Positions 16,271 to 23,545 of a stretch of 64,000 nt of DNA are shown here, piece after piece (position 1 is the stretch's first letter; every line of letters starts with the position of its first letter). The notes under the pieces were generated by a model, which ran no database searches, was not told where the DNA came from, and saw only the letters and a list, made by a program, of their open reading frames with translations. This stretch comes from Telmatospirillum sp. (GTDB taxonomy: Bacteria > Pseudomonadota > Alphaproteobacteria > Rhodospirillales > Magnetospirillaceae): positions 28,651 through 92,650 of the forward strand of contig JARLJB010000276.1 of the NCBI GenBank assembly GCA_031291415.1, read 5' to 3'. Made by a program: the position numbers and the translations under genes.

Positions 16271-16526
16271 GTGTCCGGACAGCGCCGGCCATTCGAGAGG
16301 CCTGGATGGCCGCGTGGTCGAGAGGAGGCGCTTCCCGGAATTTGATACGGCAACGCTCCGAGTCCCACGTTGTACTCGTGCTCACGCGCGCCCCGAGCCC
16401 CTCAGCCATATTGACCAGAGCCTCAGCGAGACGCATGGAGGTCGACTGCTCAACGGTCTTCGTCAGGATCTGTATGTCCTGGCGAAGGCCACGGATTTCG
16501 GCAAACAGAAGATCAGCGTCGATCAT
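16263..16526 (-). CDS. Small hypothetical protein with N-terminal helix
   Basis: An 87-residue protein whose first 45 residues form a predicted coiled helix (LFAEIRGLRQDIQILTKTVE). A GGAG nine bases before the ATG supports the start. It lies downstream of the HTH gene 16585-16800 on the same strand and may share its transcript. Function unknown. Confidence 0.5.
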   Translation of the reverse strand: MIDADLLFAEIRGLRQDIQILTKTVEQSTSMRLAEALVNMAEGLGARVSTSTTWDSERCRIKFREAPPLDHAAIQASRMAGAVRTPK

Positions 16527-16584
16527 TGGATCAACTCCAAGATGTTATTCAGGTGGTCGAGATTGGACTGGTACTGGGCGGGGC

Positions 16585-16800
16585 TCATGCCGCTTTCTCC
16601 CGCGGCGTGCAGAATTCAAAAGATTGAGGAATTACCCTCTCAAGTTTTCGCAACGTCTCGACGGTGGGGCACCAACTGGCGCTATCCAAATTACGAATGG
16701 TGCTTTCGTTCAGAGATGCTTCCTTAGCCAGTTTTGAGACGCTCCAGCCTTGGGAGATCCTGTATGCGCGAATACGCCCTATGAGCTGATCGATTAACAT
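16585..16800 (-). CDS. XRE-family HTH regulator (Cro/CI-like)
   Basis: A 71-residue protein with a classic XRE HTH at residues about 7-55 (IGRIRAYRISQGWSVSKLAK then LNESTIRNLD and TVETLRKLERV). ATG at 16800 lies only about one base from the expected transcript start of the promoter at 16808-16836, so its mRNA may be practically leaderless; a longer frame from 16839 would cover that promoter. It is divergent from another HTH gene (16896), with three CGCG-N6-CGCG sites between. Likely part of the lysis-lysogeny switch. Confidence 0.75.
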   Translation of the reverse strand: MLIDQLIGRIRAYRISQGWSVSKLAKEASLNESTIRNLDSASWCPTVETLRKLERVIPQSFEFCTPREKAA

Positions 16801-16807
16801 AGGTCGA

Positions 16808-16836
16808 ATTATTCGCGATATATCGCGCTTCGTCAA
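16808..16836 (-). promoter_or_regulatory. Sigma70-type promoter with operator in the spacer
   Basis: On the minus strand TTGACG (16831-16836), a 17-base spacer and AATAAT (16808-16813). The spacer contains operator CGCGATATATCGCG (16814-16827). The expected start point is near 16801, immediately next to the ATG at 16800. Occupancy of the operator would block RNA polymerase. Confidence 0.75.
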
Positions 16837-16874
16837 CACAAAACCGCGCTATGTCGCGTTCGCGGTTTATCGCG
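16814..16874. promoter_or_regulatory. Three CGCG-N6-CGCG operators
   Basis: Sites at 16814-16827, 16845-16858 and 16861-16874, all CGCG, six mostly AT bases, CGCG. They fill the space between two divergent HTH genes. The same motif recurs at 18920 and 18951 in front of the rightward early operon, so one phage repressor probably reads all five. Confidence 0.8.
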
Positions 16875-16895
16875 AGTTATTGTAAAATGCCTGCT

Positions 16896-17231
16896 ATGAG
16901 TGTTTTAGACCATTGCCGAGCAGCCATGACTGCCGCCATGAAGGAGGCTGGATACAATCCAACCTCATGGGCACGCGCGGCCGGCGCCAGCGAGACCGGT
17001 GTACGCGAGTTTTTAAACGGCACAGCCCCTAACATCAGCCTTGCCTATTTAGAGAAGCTTGCCCACGTCTTGAACAAGCAGCCGATGGATTTTCTTCCCC
17101 CCACCGTTTCTCCAGAGGATGCCGTTTTCCTTTCGGAAATGAGGGCATTGAGCGATGAGGACAGAGAGGAAGTCCGCCGCCTCATTGCCCGCTTTGCGAG
17201 GGATCGAAACGCAGAGCTAACCGCTCGATAA
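16896..17231 (+). CDS. CI-like phage repressor candidate, XRE HTH
   Basis: A 111-residue protein. Residues about 5-65 form an HTH (MKEAGYNPTSWARAAGASET then GVREFLNG and NISLAYLEKLAHVL). The C-terminal 40 residues are helical and acidic then basic (EDREEVRRLIARFARDR), suitable for dimerisation. There is no LexA-type self-cleavage domain, so induction would not be by simple RecA-stimulated cleavage of this protein. ATG at 16896 is chosen over an earlier in-frame ATG at 16851 that lies inside the operators. Confidence 0.75.
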   Translation: MSVLDHCRAAMTAAMKEAGYNPTSWARAAGASETGVREFLNGTAPNISLAYLEKLAHVLNKQPMDFLPPTVSPEDAVFLSEMRALSDEDREEVRRLIARFARDRNAELTAR

Positions 17232-17241
17232 GGGCGAGAAT

Positions 17242-17810
17242 CAGCAGTTTTTCTTCAAGAGAGAGGCTCTGGAAAACCGCAAAGCTAGGTTCTTCCTCAA
17301 CGCCAAGATTGGTTTTTTGGTTATCATTTTTAATAATGCCCCCAGATTGGGACAGCTCCGCCTCGTAATTTTGGCTATATAGGTCACGATCTAGGGAAAA
17401 GTGGACACGGTTCGACACGAATGACACCTCCAAGAGTCGCACTTGTCGCCCCGGATCCCTCGCGAGGGGGGCGGACAATAGGCATATTGTGCAACGCAAG
17501 AGGATTTGCGTCTGTTGGTCGAGGATGGGATCGCTACCCACCTTGGCCCCGCCCGTTGCGGGCGACGATTGGTGAAGGATAGTCTTCGACGGTCGCGAGG
17601 CAATCTCAAAATGATCGGTCTAGCCTAACGTCATAGGCTGCAACATAAACAGGTATTCACAACGAAACCAAAGGGTGACGTCTGTTTTGTCCTTATGCCG
17701 ATGATTAACCAATAGTTCATTCTTTGTGCAAGAAGACTGGTTGGTGTACCGGCTTCCTTTTTCCCTTAATGCTACGTTGAGCATGAGCGATCACACAACC
17801 GCGCATCAGA
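17242..17810. other. Intergenic stretch without convincing gene
   Basis: About 570 bases, locally less GC-rich than the surroundings. I see one small dyad (GCCTA ... TAGGC at about 17623-17638) and no operators of the CGCG type. A minus-strand frame covering 17182-17541 has no clear ribosome site and overlaps the repressor gene. The region may hold a promoter for the leftward genes or an untranslated RNA, but nothing specific is supported. Confidence 0.4.
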
Positions 17811-17861
17811 TGCAATGATTGCACATTTCCATTTGACAATGCGCAACTATTGCACTATCTT
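17811..17861 (+). promoter_or_regulatory. Promoter and dyad operators of DUF4160/DUF2442 pair
   Basis: TTGACA (17833-17838), 17-base spacer, TATCTT (17856-17861), a near-consensus sigma70 promoter. A TGCAAT-G-ATTGCA dyad (17811-17823) lies just upstream, and a related GCAA-CTA-TTGC dyad (17843-17853) lies within the spacer. This is the pattern expected for autoregulation by the HTH protein encoded second in the pair. Confidence 0.75.
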
Positions 17862-17883
17862 GTTCGACACAAGAGGGTGCCAC

Positions 17884-18102
17884 ATGCCAACGCTTTTTGC
17901 CTTCGATGGTTACAAAATCAACATCTATTTTGACGAGCACGGCATCCCCCACGTTCACTTGGTCGCCGCAGATTGCGATGCATCCATCGCTATTGCCACC
18001 GGCGAGGTGATTATCGGCGAGGCCCCGGCCCGCGCCCTTAAAACGGCCCGCGAATGGATCGTCGCAAATCACGTGATGCTGCTGAACATGTGGAGGAAGT
18101 AA
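17884..18102 (+). CDS. DUF4160 protein
   Basis: A 72-residue protein of the DUF4160 family: MPTLFAFDGYKINIYFDEHG, then HVHLVAADCDASIAI, with a C-terminal helix rich in tryptophan and ending LLNMWRK. The HG-PHVH signature is the family hallmark. Family members are usually encoded next to a DUF2442 gene, as here (one base separates the stop from the next ATG), an arrangement proposed as toxin-antitoxin-like. ATG at 17884 lies about 16 bases from the expected start point of the promoter above. Confidence 0.85.
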   Translation: MPTLFAFDGYKINIYFDEHGIPHVHLVAADCDASIAIATGEVIIGEAPARALKTAREWIVANHVMLLNMWRK

Positions 18103-18103
18103 T

Positions 18104-18520
18104 ATGTCGAATAAATCCCCCAGGATCGTTTCGGCCGGCATGACCGGCGGTCCAAGCATTATTTCGTTGGCATGGGACGACGGCACGACTTGCGCTCTCG
18201 ACCTCTCGGGCTCCCTTCCGTCTGCCGCTGGCGATCCCGCAGTGGAAGACTGGGGATATACTCTATCCTTCAAGAACGTGGAGGTAGACTACAGCAGCCC
18301 GGAGCTCTACAAGCGCGCCGCATGGCAGGATGGTCGGTCTCCGCGTCCGGAAGAGTTTCGCGCCTGGCGGAAAAAGGTTGGGTTGAACCAGAAGCAGCTT
18401 GCGGTGCTGTTTGACCTCAGCCGCCGCACCATTGGTTACTATGAAGATGGAACCCTTCTAGTGCCCCGCGTGGTGTCACTAGCAATGAAGGGGTATGAGG
18501 CCGAACTGCGCGCCGCATAA
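18104..18520 (+). CDS. DUF2442 plus HTH regulator
   Basis: A 138-residue two-domain protein. Residues 1-75 are DUF2442-like (IISLAWDDGTTCALDLSGSL, then WGYTLSFKNVEVDYSSPELY). Residues about 85-135 form an HTH (FRAWRKKVGLNQKQLAVLFD then SRRTIGYYEDG). The HTH probably binds the dyads upstream of the pair, acting as autorepressor or antitoxin. It lies between two operator-bearing regions of the prophage, so it may also connect with immunity. Confidence 0.82.
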   Translation: MSNKSPRIVSAGMTGGPSIISLAWDDGTTCALDLSGSLPSAAGDPAVEDWGYTLSFKNVEVDYSSPELYKRAAWQDGRSPRPEEFRAWRKKVGLNQKQLAVLFDLSRRTIGYYEDGTLLVPRVVSLAMKGYEAELRAA

Positions 18521-18605
18521 GGACAGCTTCGCGGTGGTGGTCTGGATGCCACCCGGCCCAGAAATCGTTTCCTGGCGATGTCCACCACCGTCTCGCCGGT
18601 GCTTT

Positions 18606-18833
18606 CTATTGCCCAGATTTTTGGTCTGGCCCCGGCCCAACGCCGAACGCTATCCATTCCGGACGAGTGTTGGTGGCAGCAGCAATCCGTTCAACGACGG
18701 CAAATTTTGGTTGCCGCTGTTCTTTTTCATAACCTGCAATCGTCTCCTGCGAGAGATAGACTCGCCTTCCTAATTCTGTCTGTGACAGGCCCGCCATCTT
18801 GCGCGCGGTGGCTATACGCATTCCCCAACTCAT
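18606..18833 (-). CDS. XRE-family HTH regulator
   Basis: A 75-residue protein with a full XRE HTH (MRIATARKMAGLSQTELGRR; LSQETIAGYEKEQRQPKFAV) and a short proline-rich tail. It is divergent from the rightward early operon and separated from it by two CGCG-N6-CGCG operators, the typical position of CI or Cro. An ATG at 18821 is an alternative start. It competes with the 16585 and 16896 products as the main repressor. Confidence 0.75.
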   Translation of the reverse strand: MSWGMRIATARKMAGLSQTELGRRVYLSQETIAGYEKEQRQPKFAVVERIAAATNTRPEWIAFGVGPGPDQKSGQ

Positions 18834-18914
18834 GACGTAATTTCACAGACGCACTCACGTCAGCGCCAACCGCGTTTTGCGATAAAGCCGCCAAGTCGCC
18901 CGTACTGTTTCATT

Positions 18915-18969
18915 AAAAACGCGTTATATCGCGTTTTTAATTGACGTGTGCGCGTTATATCGCGATACT
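18915..18969 (+). promoter_or_regulatory. Early rightward promoter with two operators
   Basis: Promoter TTGACG (18941-18946), 17 bases, GATACT (18964-18969). Operator CGCGTTATATCGCG at 18951-18964 fills the spacer. A second identical core at 18920-18933 sits in a 24-base perfect dyad, AAAAACGCG-N6-CGCGTTTTT (18915-18938), just upstream. On the minus strand TTAAAA-N17-TTTAAT around the second site may drive the HTH gene at 18833. This is a bidirectional, repressor-controlled switch. Confidence 0.8.
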
Positions 18970-18997
18970 CCTCACGCACATTCACGAGGAGGCCAGA

Positions 18998-19255
18998 ATG
19001 CCTGTCATCGAGATTTCGCCCTCAACTCAGCACATCCAAGCCATTCGAGAGGTGGCGCAAGCCGCCCTTGCCGGCGCCGACATCGCCATGCGTGGCCAGC
19101 AAAAAGACGATCTGTTGCTTGAGGGGTTGATCCACGCGACGGTCCAACAGTCGCTCGATGGAACCCTGGAAATCAGGGCTATCACAGCACAAGGGCTTCG
19201 TGCCGCTGCCGATTTCATCGAGCGCGCGGCGGCCGGCGTGAGGGCCTCGTTATGA
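18998..19255 (+). CDS. First gene of rightward early operon, unknown
   Basis: An 85-residue helical acidic protein (MPVIEISPSTQHIQAIREVA; ATVQQSLDGTLEIRAITAQG). Strong GAGGAGG seven bases before ATG 18998, roughly 22 bases downstream of the expected transcription start. Its stop overlaps the next ATG (ATGA). No domain recognised; early position suggests a regulatory or host-takeover role. Confidence 0.65.
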   Translation: MPVIEISPSTQHIQAIREVAQAALAGADIAMRGQQKDDLLLEGLIHATVQQSLDGTLEIRAITAQGLRAAADFIERAAAGVRASL

Positions 19256-19491
19256 GTGTCCAGGACAGCTACGGCAGCGTGACCGCCGCCTATGGACGCC
19301 TCACGCCCTCGCAATACGCGATCGTAGCGTTGGTCTGGAACGGCCGAGACGTGCGCTTCAACGACAAACGCGTTGATCCAGACGCCGCCCTCACTTTGAT
19401 GAATCGCCGCGTCTTGGACTGCCCCGCCCCCACCAACCGATTCGCCCTGTTGCCACCCGCGAACGTCGTTCGCTCTAACCAAGGAGTCTAA
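19252..19491 (+). CDS. Small early protein, unknown
   Basis: A 79-residue protein (MSVQDSYGSVTAAYGRLTPS; YAIVALVWNGRDVRFNDKRV) translationally coupled to the preceding gene by a 4-base overlap and ending two bases before the first DGR target gene. No recognised family. Its position directly in front of VP1 puts the target under the same repressor-controlled promoter. Confidence 0.6.
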   Translation: MSVQDSYGSVTAAYGRLTPSQYAIVALVWNGRDVRFNDKRVDPDAALTLMNRRVLDCPAPTNRFALLPPANVVRSNQGV

Positions 19492-19493
19492 CC

Positions 19494-20039
19494 ATGTGTC
19501 CCGCTCTCGCAGAGAGATCTTCCGACATTGTCCTTCCTGCTATCGGCACACCCTTTGAGGGCGGAATTCTCGCCGCGGCAACCGCCATGTTTGATGGCAG
19601 GACCCGCGTCATCATCACCGCCGACAAATCCGCCGGCGGGGAACTTGGCTGCTTCGCCTGGGCGACGGATTACCGATCCGTACCCGGCGCGAAGTCCTTC
19701 ACCGACAGCATGGCCAACACCGCCGCCCTGGACGGCGAACAGTTTCCCGCCGCGCAGGCCTGCCGCGCATACCGTGCCGGTGGATTCGATAACTGGTGCC
19801 TCCCGAGCCTTGTGGATCAGGAAGCCGTGAGGCTGAATCTCTGCCCGATCTGGACGGAGATCCCCGCCTTCAAGACCGGCGGTGAGCAGGCCTACGAGGA
19901 CGCCTGCTATTGGACCTCTACCCAGTCCCAGTTCGGCCAGAACTACGCCTGGCGCCAGGACTTCGGGAGCGGCGGCTCGGACCACTGGGGCAAGGACAAC
20001 GACTACCGGGTCAGGCCGGTCCGCATTCTCTTTATTTAG
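19494..20039 (+). CDS. DGR target (variable) protein 1, C-type-lectin-like DUF1566 fold
   Basis: A 181-residue protein. The body matches formylglycine-generating/C-type-lectin-like DUF1566 proteins: GGFDNWCLPSLVDQEAVRLN, then YWTSTQSQF and the terminal RVRPVR. The last 38 residues hold the variable repeat; residues at the diversified codons are G, N, Y, R, D, G, H, G, D and N. There is no signal peptide or membrane segment, so it acts in the cytoplasm or on the virion. It is about half identical by eye to VP2 at 25308. It lies in the early operon, between two small genes and parB-like, not near tail genes. GGAG sits upstream of the ATG at 19494. Confidence 0.88.
   Translation: MCPALAERSSDIVLPAIGTPFEGGILAAATAMFDGRTRVIITADKSAGGELGCFAWATDYRSVPGAKSFTDSMANTAALDGEQFPAAQACRAYRAGGFDNWCLPSLVDQEAVRLNLCPIWTEIPAFKTGGEQAYEDACYWTSTQSQFGQNYAWRQDFGSGGSDHWGKDNDYRVRPVRILFI
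19926..20025 (+). repeat. DGR variable repeat VR1
   Basis: 100 bases aligned without gaps to the template repeat at 26442-26541. There are 12 mismatches, every one at a position where the template has A, and all inside AAC codons. Outside these the two are identical, including the last 25 bases that form the mutagenic-homing initiation region. The repeat ends 14 bases before the stop region of the gene. Confidence 0.95.
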
Positions 20040-20052
20040 CAATTTGACCATT

Positions 20053-20074
20053 CCCCGCCGCTTTCGCGGCGGGG
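20053..20074 (+). other. Hairpin/cruciform downstream of VR1
   Basis: A 9-bp perfect stem (CCCCGCCGC with GCGGCGGGG) around loop TTTC, beginning 13 bases after the VP1 stop codon. An almost identical element follows VR2. In the Bordetella phage DGR a short-stem, 4-base-loop DNA hairpin behind the VR is needed for efficient retrohoming, so the same role is proposed. It could also act as a transcript terminator, though no T-run follows. Confidence 0.85.
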
Positions 20075-20111
20075 GCGCGACTGCCGTTCGCGATGCCGAG
20101 GAAAATTGACG

Positions 20112-22028
20112 ATGCCCCCGAAGCCAAAACTCACCGAAGAACAGACCGCCGACATCCGCACCCGCAAGGCCGCCGATCCGACGATTACCAACGGCGCCTT
20201 CGCCGCCGCCTTCGGCGTTAATGAAAGCACCATCTCCCGCATCCTGACGGTTAAAAATGAATCGGCGCCAGGGTCAACCCTCGCGACGGCCACCCACGCG
20301 GCAATCCACCGCAACCCCCGCAATCCGCGCAAACTCTTCAAGCCAGAGGCCATCGAGGAGATGGCCGCGTCGGTCGCCGAAAAAGGCATCCTCTCGCCAC
20401 TTTTGGTTCGCCCACACCCGACGATCCACGAGGCGTTCGAGTTGATCGCCGGTGAGCGGCGTTGGCGCGGCGCCGGCCTGGCCATCGAACGCGGGGCCGC
20501 CTCCGCCGGCTTCCCCATCCCGATCATCGTCAGGCCTTGCGATGATCGCGAGGCACTGGAACTCGCCATGATGGAGAATCTCCAGCGTCAGGATATGACT
20601 CCTTTGGAGGAGGCAGAAGGTTACCACTCCATGGTGGAGATGGGCGATAGCCCGGCAGATATCGAGCGCAAATTGGGCGTCAACCGCCGCACCGTCCAGA
20701 AACGCCTGCGCTTGGTGAAGGACCTGACCCCTCAGGTTCGCGAAGCCTTGGCCGGCGGAGAAATTTCCGTCGAAACCGCCAATATCCTCGCCGCCTATTG
20801 CCCGGCGTCCGAGCAGGAAGGCATTCTCGAGGATATCCAACGCGGTCTCTATCTTACTACCGCGGCCCTCAAGAATGCCCTGTTTTCCTTCCGTTTGCCC
20901 GCCACCGCCGCCCTATTCGACCTGTCGCGGTACACAGGGGGATGGCTCGAAGACGAGGAAAATCCAGATGTTCGCTATTTCGCGAACATCGCGCAGTTCA
21001 AAGACCTGCAAGCCGCCGCCGTCGAGGAAAAGAAAGCCGAACTCGCCAAGAAATATTATGCCGTCGAGGTTATCGACTTGGCGAAAGGTGAATATTTCCA
21101 GGATTGGAGATATGCCTCTGGCAAGGGCCATGAAAAGGCCCGAGCCGTCATCGTGTTGGAACGCGATAACTCTGTAGAGATCCATCTGGATCTCGTCCAC
21201 GAGAGCGATTTGCATCCTCCGGCCGCCAAGAGCACGGCCGCCACTACCGCCGCCCCGACGGAGCCGACGACCAAAGCACATGCCGCCGCCGCTCATCGTC
21301 GCAAGACAGCCGCGCTTCAGGACGCCGTCGTTCGTTCGCCAGACATGGCCATGGTGGTGGTTTGCATGGCGCTGTTGGGCAGTTCGCAGGCTGTCAGAAT
21401 CGAGGCGACCGAGATCGACGACGATGATCGCGTGATATCGGATGCCACCTTGGTGGCAATAGCCCCCATCCTGGAAAAGCTTTCCATCACAACCAAAAAG
21501 AAGTTCGAGATCGGTCGCAAAGGCCCGCGCACCGGGGACCCTTGGAACATCGACCATACGTCTTATTGGCGTGCGCTGATGTCTCTGTCCCCGAGCGAGG
21601 TATCGGCCTTGTTCGCGGCTCTTGTCGCCCTCCGCACGGGAACCTTCAGCGGATACAACCCGCAGATCGGCGACGATCCTGCACCGGTGGCAATCGCCGA
21701 AACGCTTGGGCTGGTTGGAACAGAGGAAGCGGCCGGCCTCACGCTACAAGAGCAGGATTTGGACGGCATGCGGAAAGATGCCCTTCTGACGGTGGCAAAA
21801 ATAGCCGGCGTCGAGGGCGAGGTCACCGACATGAAGGCCTCTGCGCTCAAACAGTATGTGGCGCGGCAGGCCCCCTCGGGGTTTGTCCTGCCGACCCTGC
21901 GCTTTGGCAGCCGAAAGTTCGTCGCGACCCTTCTGGCCGGAGCCCCACATCCGGCCGATGTGGCCCATGCTTGGGCTTCCGCGCAGGGGCTTACCACCGC
22001 CGCCAAGAAGGCCAAGAAGGTCTCTTGA
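20112..22028 (+). CDS. ParB/RepB/Spo0J-family protein
   Basis: A 638-residue protein. It opens with a short HTH-like region (TEEQTADIRTRKAADPTITN), followed by the ParB N-domain with PEAIEEMAASVAEKGILSPL and GERRWRG (nucleotide-binding region, about residues 85-120), the ENLQRQDMTPLEEAEGY box, and an HTH (IERKLGVNRRTVQKRLRLVK). A long C-terminal part from about 250 has no recognised domain. Phage ParB-like proteins serve in partition, gene regulation or as nucleases; no parA is nearby, so plasmid-type partition is doubtful. ATG 20112 fits GAGG ten bases upstream better than a TTG at 20106. Confidence 0.9.
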   Translation: MPPKPKLTEEQTADIRTRKAADPTITNGAFAAAFGVNESTISRILTVKNESAPGSTLATATHAAIHRNPRNPRKLFKPEAIEEMAASVAEKGILSPLLVRPHPTIHEAFELIAGERRWRGAGLAIERGAASAGFPIPIIVRPCDDREALELAMMENLQRQDMTPLEEAEGYHSMVEMGDSPADIERKLGVNRRTVQKRLRLVKDLTPQVREALAGGEISVETANILAAYCPASEQEGILEDIQRGLYLTTAALKNALFSFRLPATAALFDLSRYTGGWLEDEENPDVRYFANIAQFKDLQAAAVEEKKAELAKKYYAVEVIDLAKGEYFQDWRYASGKGHEKARAVIVLERDNSVEIHLDLVHESDLHPPAAKSTAATTAAPTEPTTKAHAAAAHRRKTAALQDAVVRSPDMAMVVVCMALLGSSQAVRIEATEIDDDDRVISDATLVAIAPILEKLSITTKKKFEIGRKGPRTGDPWNIDHTSYWRALMSLSPSEVSALFAALVALRTGTFSGYNPQIGDDPAPVAIAETLGLVGTEEAAGLTLQEQDLDGMRKDALLTVAKIAGVEGEVTDMKASALKQYVARQAPSGFVLPTLRFGSRKFVATLLAGAPHPADVAHAWASAQGLTTAAKKAKKVS

Positions 22029-22120
22029 CCATGCCCTTTTCGAACCCCACCACAGGTTCCCTTTCGTCCGGTGCGCGGCCCACCGCCGACAGGTCACCCC
22101 TACGCCGCTCCGGAGAAGAT

Positions 22121-22489
22121 ATGAACGAAAGCCCTACCGGTCCGCATGACATCCGCGCTTTTTCGACGTTGGTTTCCCAACTCGAAGATGGCCAGTTGCA
22201 TGCGGATCTAACGACACAGATCCAGGATCTTGTCGCGACCCTGCAAGACCACGCCCATGAACACGGCGGCAAGCCGGCCGGCAAGATCACCCTGACCATC
22301 GACATGAAATATGCCGACGGGGTCTTCGACGTGCAGGCCGATTACAAGATCACCGCCCCCAAGACCGCGCGCCGCCGCACGGTGCTCTGGGCAACGCCGG
22401 ACAACAACCTGTCTCGTGCCAATCCCCATCAACAGGAACTGCCCCTGCGGTCGGTCGACACCGCCACCGGCGCGGTGAAAGCCATCTAA
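22121..22489 (+). CDS. Conserved phage protein, unknown
   Basis: A 122-residue protein. A helical front (DIRAFSTLVSQLEDGQLHAD) precedes a beta-rich middle (KITLTIDMKYADGVFDVQAD) and a conserved-looking tail with RRTVLWATPDNNLSRANP. Proteins with this layout often precede DUF2303 genes in alphaproteobacterial phages. ATG 22121 has GGAGAAG upstream; an in-frame ATG at 22031 immediately follows parB and is the alternative. Function unknown. Confidence 0.7.
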   Translation: MNESPTGPHDIRAFSTLVSQLEDGQLHADLTTQIQDLVATLQDHAHEHGGKPAGKITLTIDMKYADGVFDVQADYKITAPKTARRRTVLWATPDNNLSRANPHQQELPLRSVDTATGAVKAI

Positions 22490-22499
22490 GGAGATTCTC

Positions 22500-23471
22500 A
22501 TGCCCGAAGAAGTTTCGAATGTTGCCGAAACCGTCGCCGATCTAGTCAAGACGCTACATACGCCACAGATTATGACGCTGGTCAGCCCGGAAGGCATCTC
22601 CGTTCCAGTCGCGGCATTACCGTCCACCGACGGTATCAGCCTGACGAGCGTCAAGGGTTATTTCGACGAATACCGTGGTTGTCCGGAGCGTCGCGAAGGG
22701 ACGGCCGTGATGTTGACCCTCGACTCGCTGATCGACCACGTCAACCGCTTCAAGAATCCCAACACCGCGCTCTTCGCGGACAGCGACAAAAACCGCCCCT
22801 TGCTCATTGCCGTGATCGACTACCACGACCGGGTCAACGTGTCGGATGCCAACACGCCCGACGCCGCCGCTCAGCCTCACTTCGGGCGACATCGCTGCCT
22901 GCATCAATTTCCACTCTCCGACGAATGGACCGCGTGGAACCGGACCAGCGCAAAACCCATGAGCCAAGTCGATTTTTCTCTCTTCCTCGAAGAACGAATT
23001 GTCGATGTTCTTCCCGTACCGACCCTTGGGGACGGCGATTTGTCCAAATCGGACCAAGAGCTTCAACGCATTGTCAACCTGCTGAAGGGCAAGTTTGCCG
23101 GCCCTGAAGACCTGATGACGCTTTCACGCGGCTTGGCGATCCACGAAAGCAGCAAGGTCCTGCAGGCCGTCAATCTCTCCTCCGGCGAATCGCACGTCGT
23201 CTTCGAGACGGAACACCAGGACGAGGCCGGAGAAAAACTATCCGTGCCGAACCTGTTTTGCATCGGCATCCCCGTGTTCGAAGGCGGGGATGCCTACCGC
23301 GTCCTCGTCCGTCTCCGCTACCGCAAGCAGTCCGGTGGACTGATCTGGACCTATGAACTCTACCGGCAAGATCGCGTGTTCAAGGATGCCCTTGACGGGG
23401 CTTGCGCCAAAGCCGCCGAGAAGACGGCGCTTCCACTTTTCGTCGGGCGCCCGGAAAGCACCTCCATCTGA
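22500..23471 (+). CDS. DUF2303 family protein (YfdQ-like)
   Basis: A 323-residue protein of the DUF2303 family, widespread in temperate phages and E. coli YfdQ. Typical features: SVKGYFDEYRGCPERREGTA near residue 50, FADSDKNRPLLIAVIDYHD near 95, HFGRHRCLHQFPLSDEWTAW near 125 and an RFKDAL-like C-terminal region (VRLRYRKQSGGLIWTYELYR). Biochemical role unknown. Family genes commonly lie beside SSB and recombination genes, as here (SSB follows). Confidence 0.85.
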   Translation: MPEEVSNVAETVADLVKTLHTPQIMTLVSPEGISVPVAALPSTDGISLTSVKGYFDEYRGCPERREGTAVMLTLDSLIDHVNRFKNPNTALFADSDKNRPLLIAVIDYHDRVNVSDANTPDAAAQPHFGRHRCLHQFPLSDEWTAWNRTSAKPMSQVDFSLFLEERIVDVLPVPTLGDGDLSKSDQELQRIVNLLKGKFAGPEDLMTLSRGLAIHESSKVLQAVNLSSGESHVVFETEHQDEAGEKLSVPNLFCIGIPVFEGGDAYRVLVRLRYRKQSGGLIWTYELYRQDRVFKDALDGACAKAAEKTALPLFVGRPESTSI

Positions 23472-23545
23472 ACAGCCCGCAGGGCCGCCAAATCATCGGC
23501 GGCCCGACCAGGGAGATTGAAGCATGGAACAGAAGGAGGAATGAG

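Noticed and set aside
17182..17541. Possible minus-strand gene of 119 codons beside the repressor
   Set aside because: Its 3' end overlaps the repressor gene, there is no clear ribosome site, and no family is recognised, although the end (SLEEKLLILALIERL) looks protein-like.
19494..20039. VP1 as a tail fibre adhesin
   Set aside because: No fibre-type repeats, no neighbouring tail genes and a small size of 181 residues; only the C-terminal lectin-like fold is supported.
20112..22028. Plasmid partition system
   Set aside because: Only a ParB-like protein is present; no ParA and no clear parS cluster, and it is within a phage operon.
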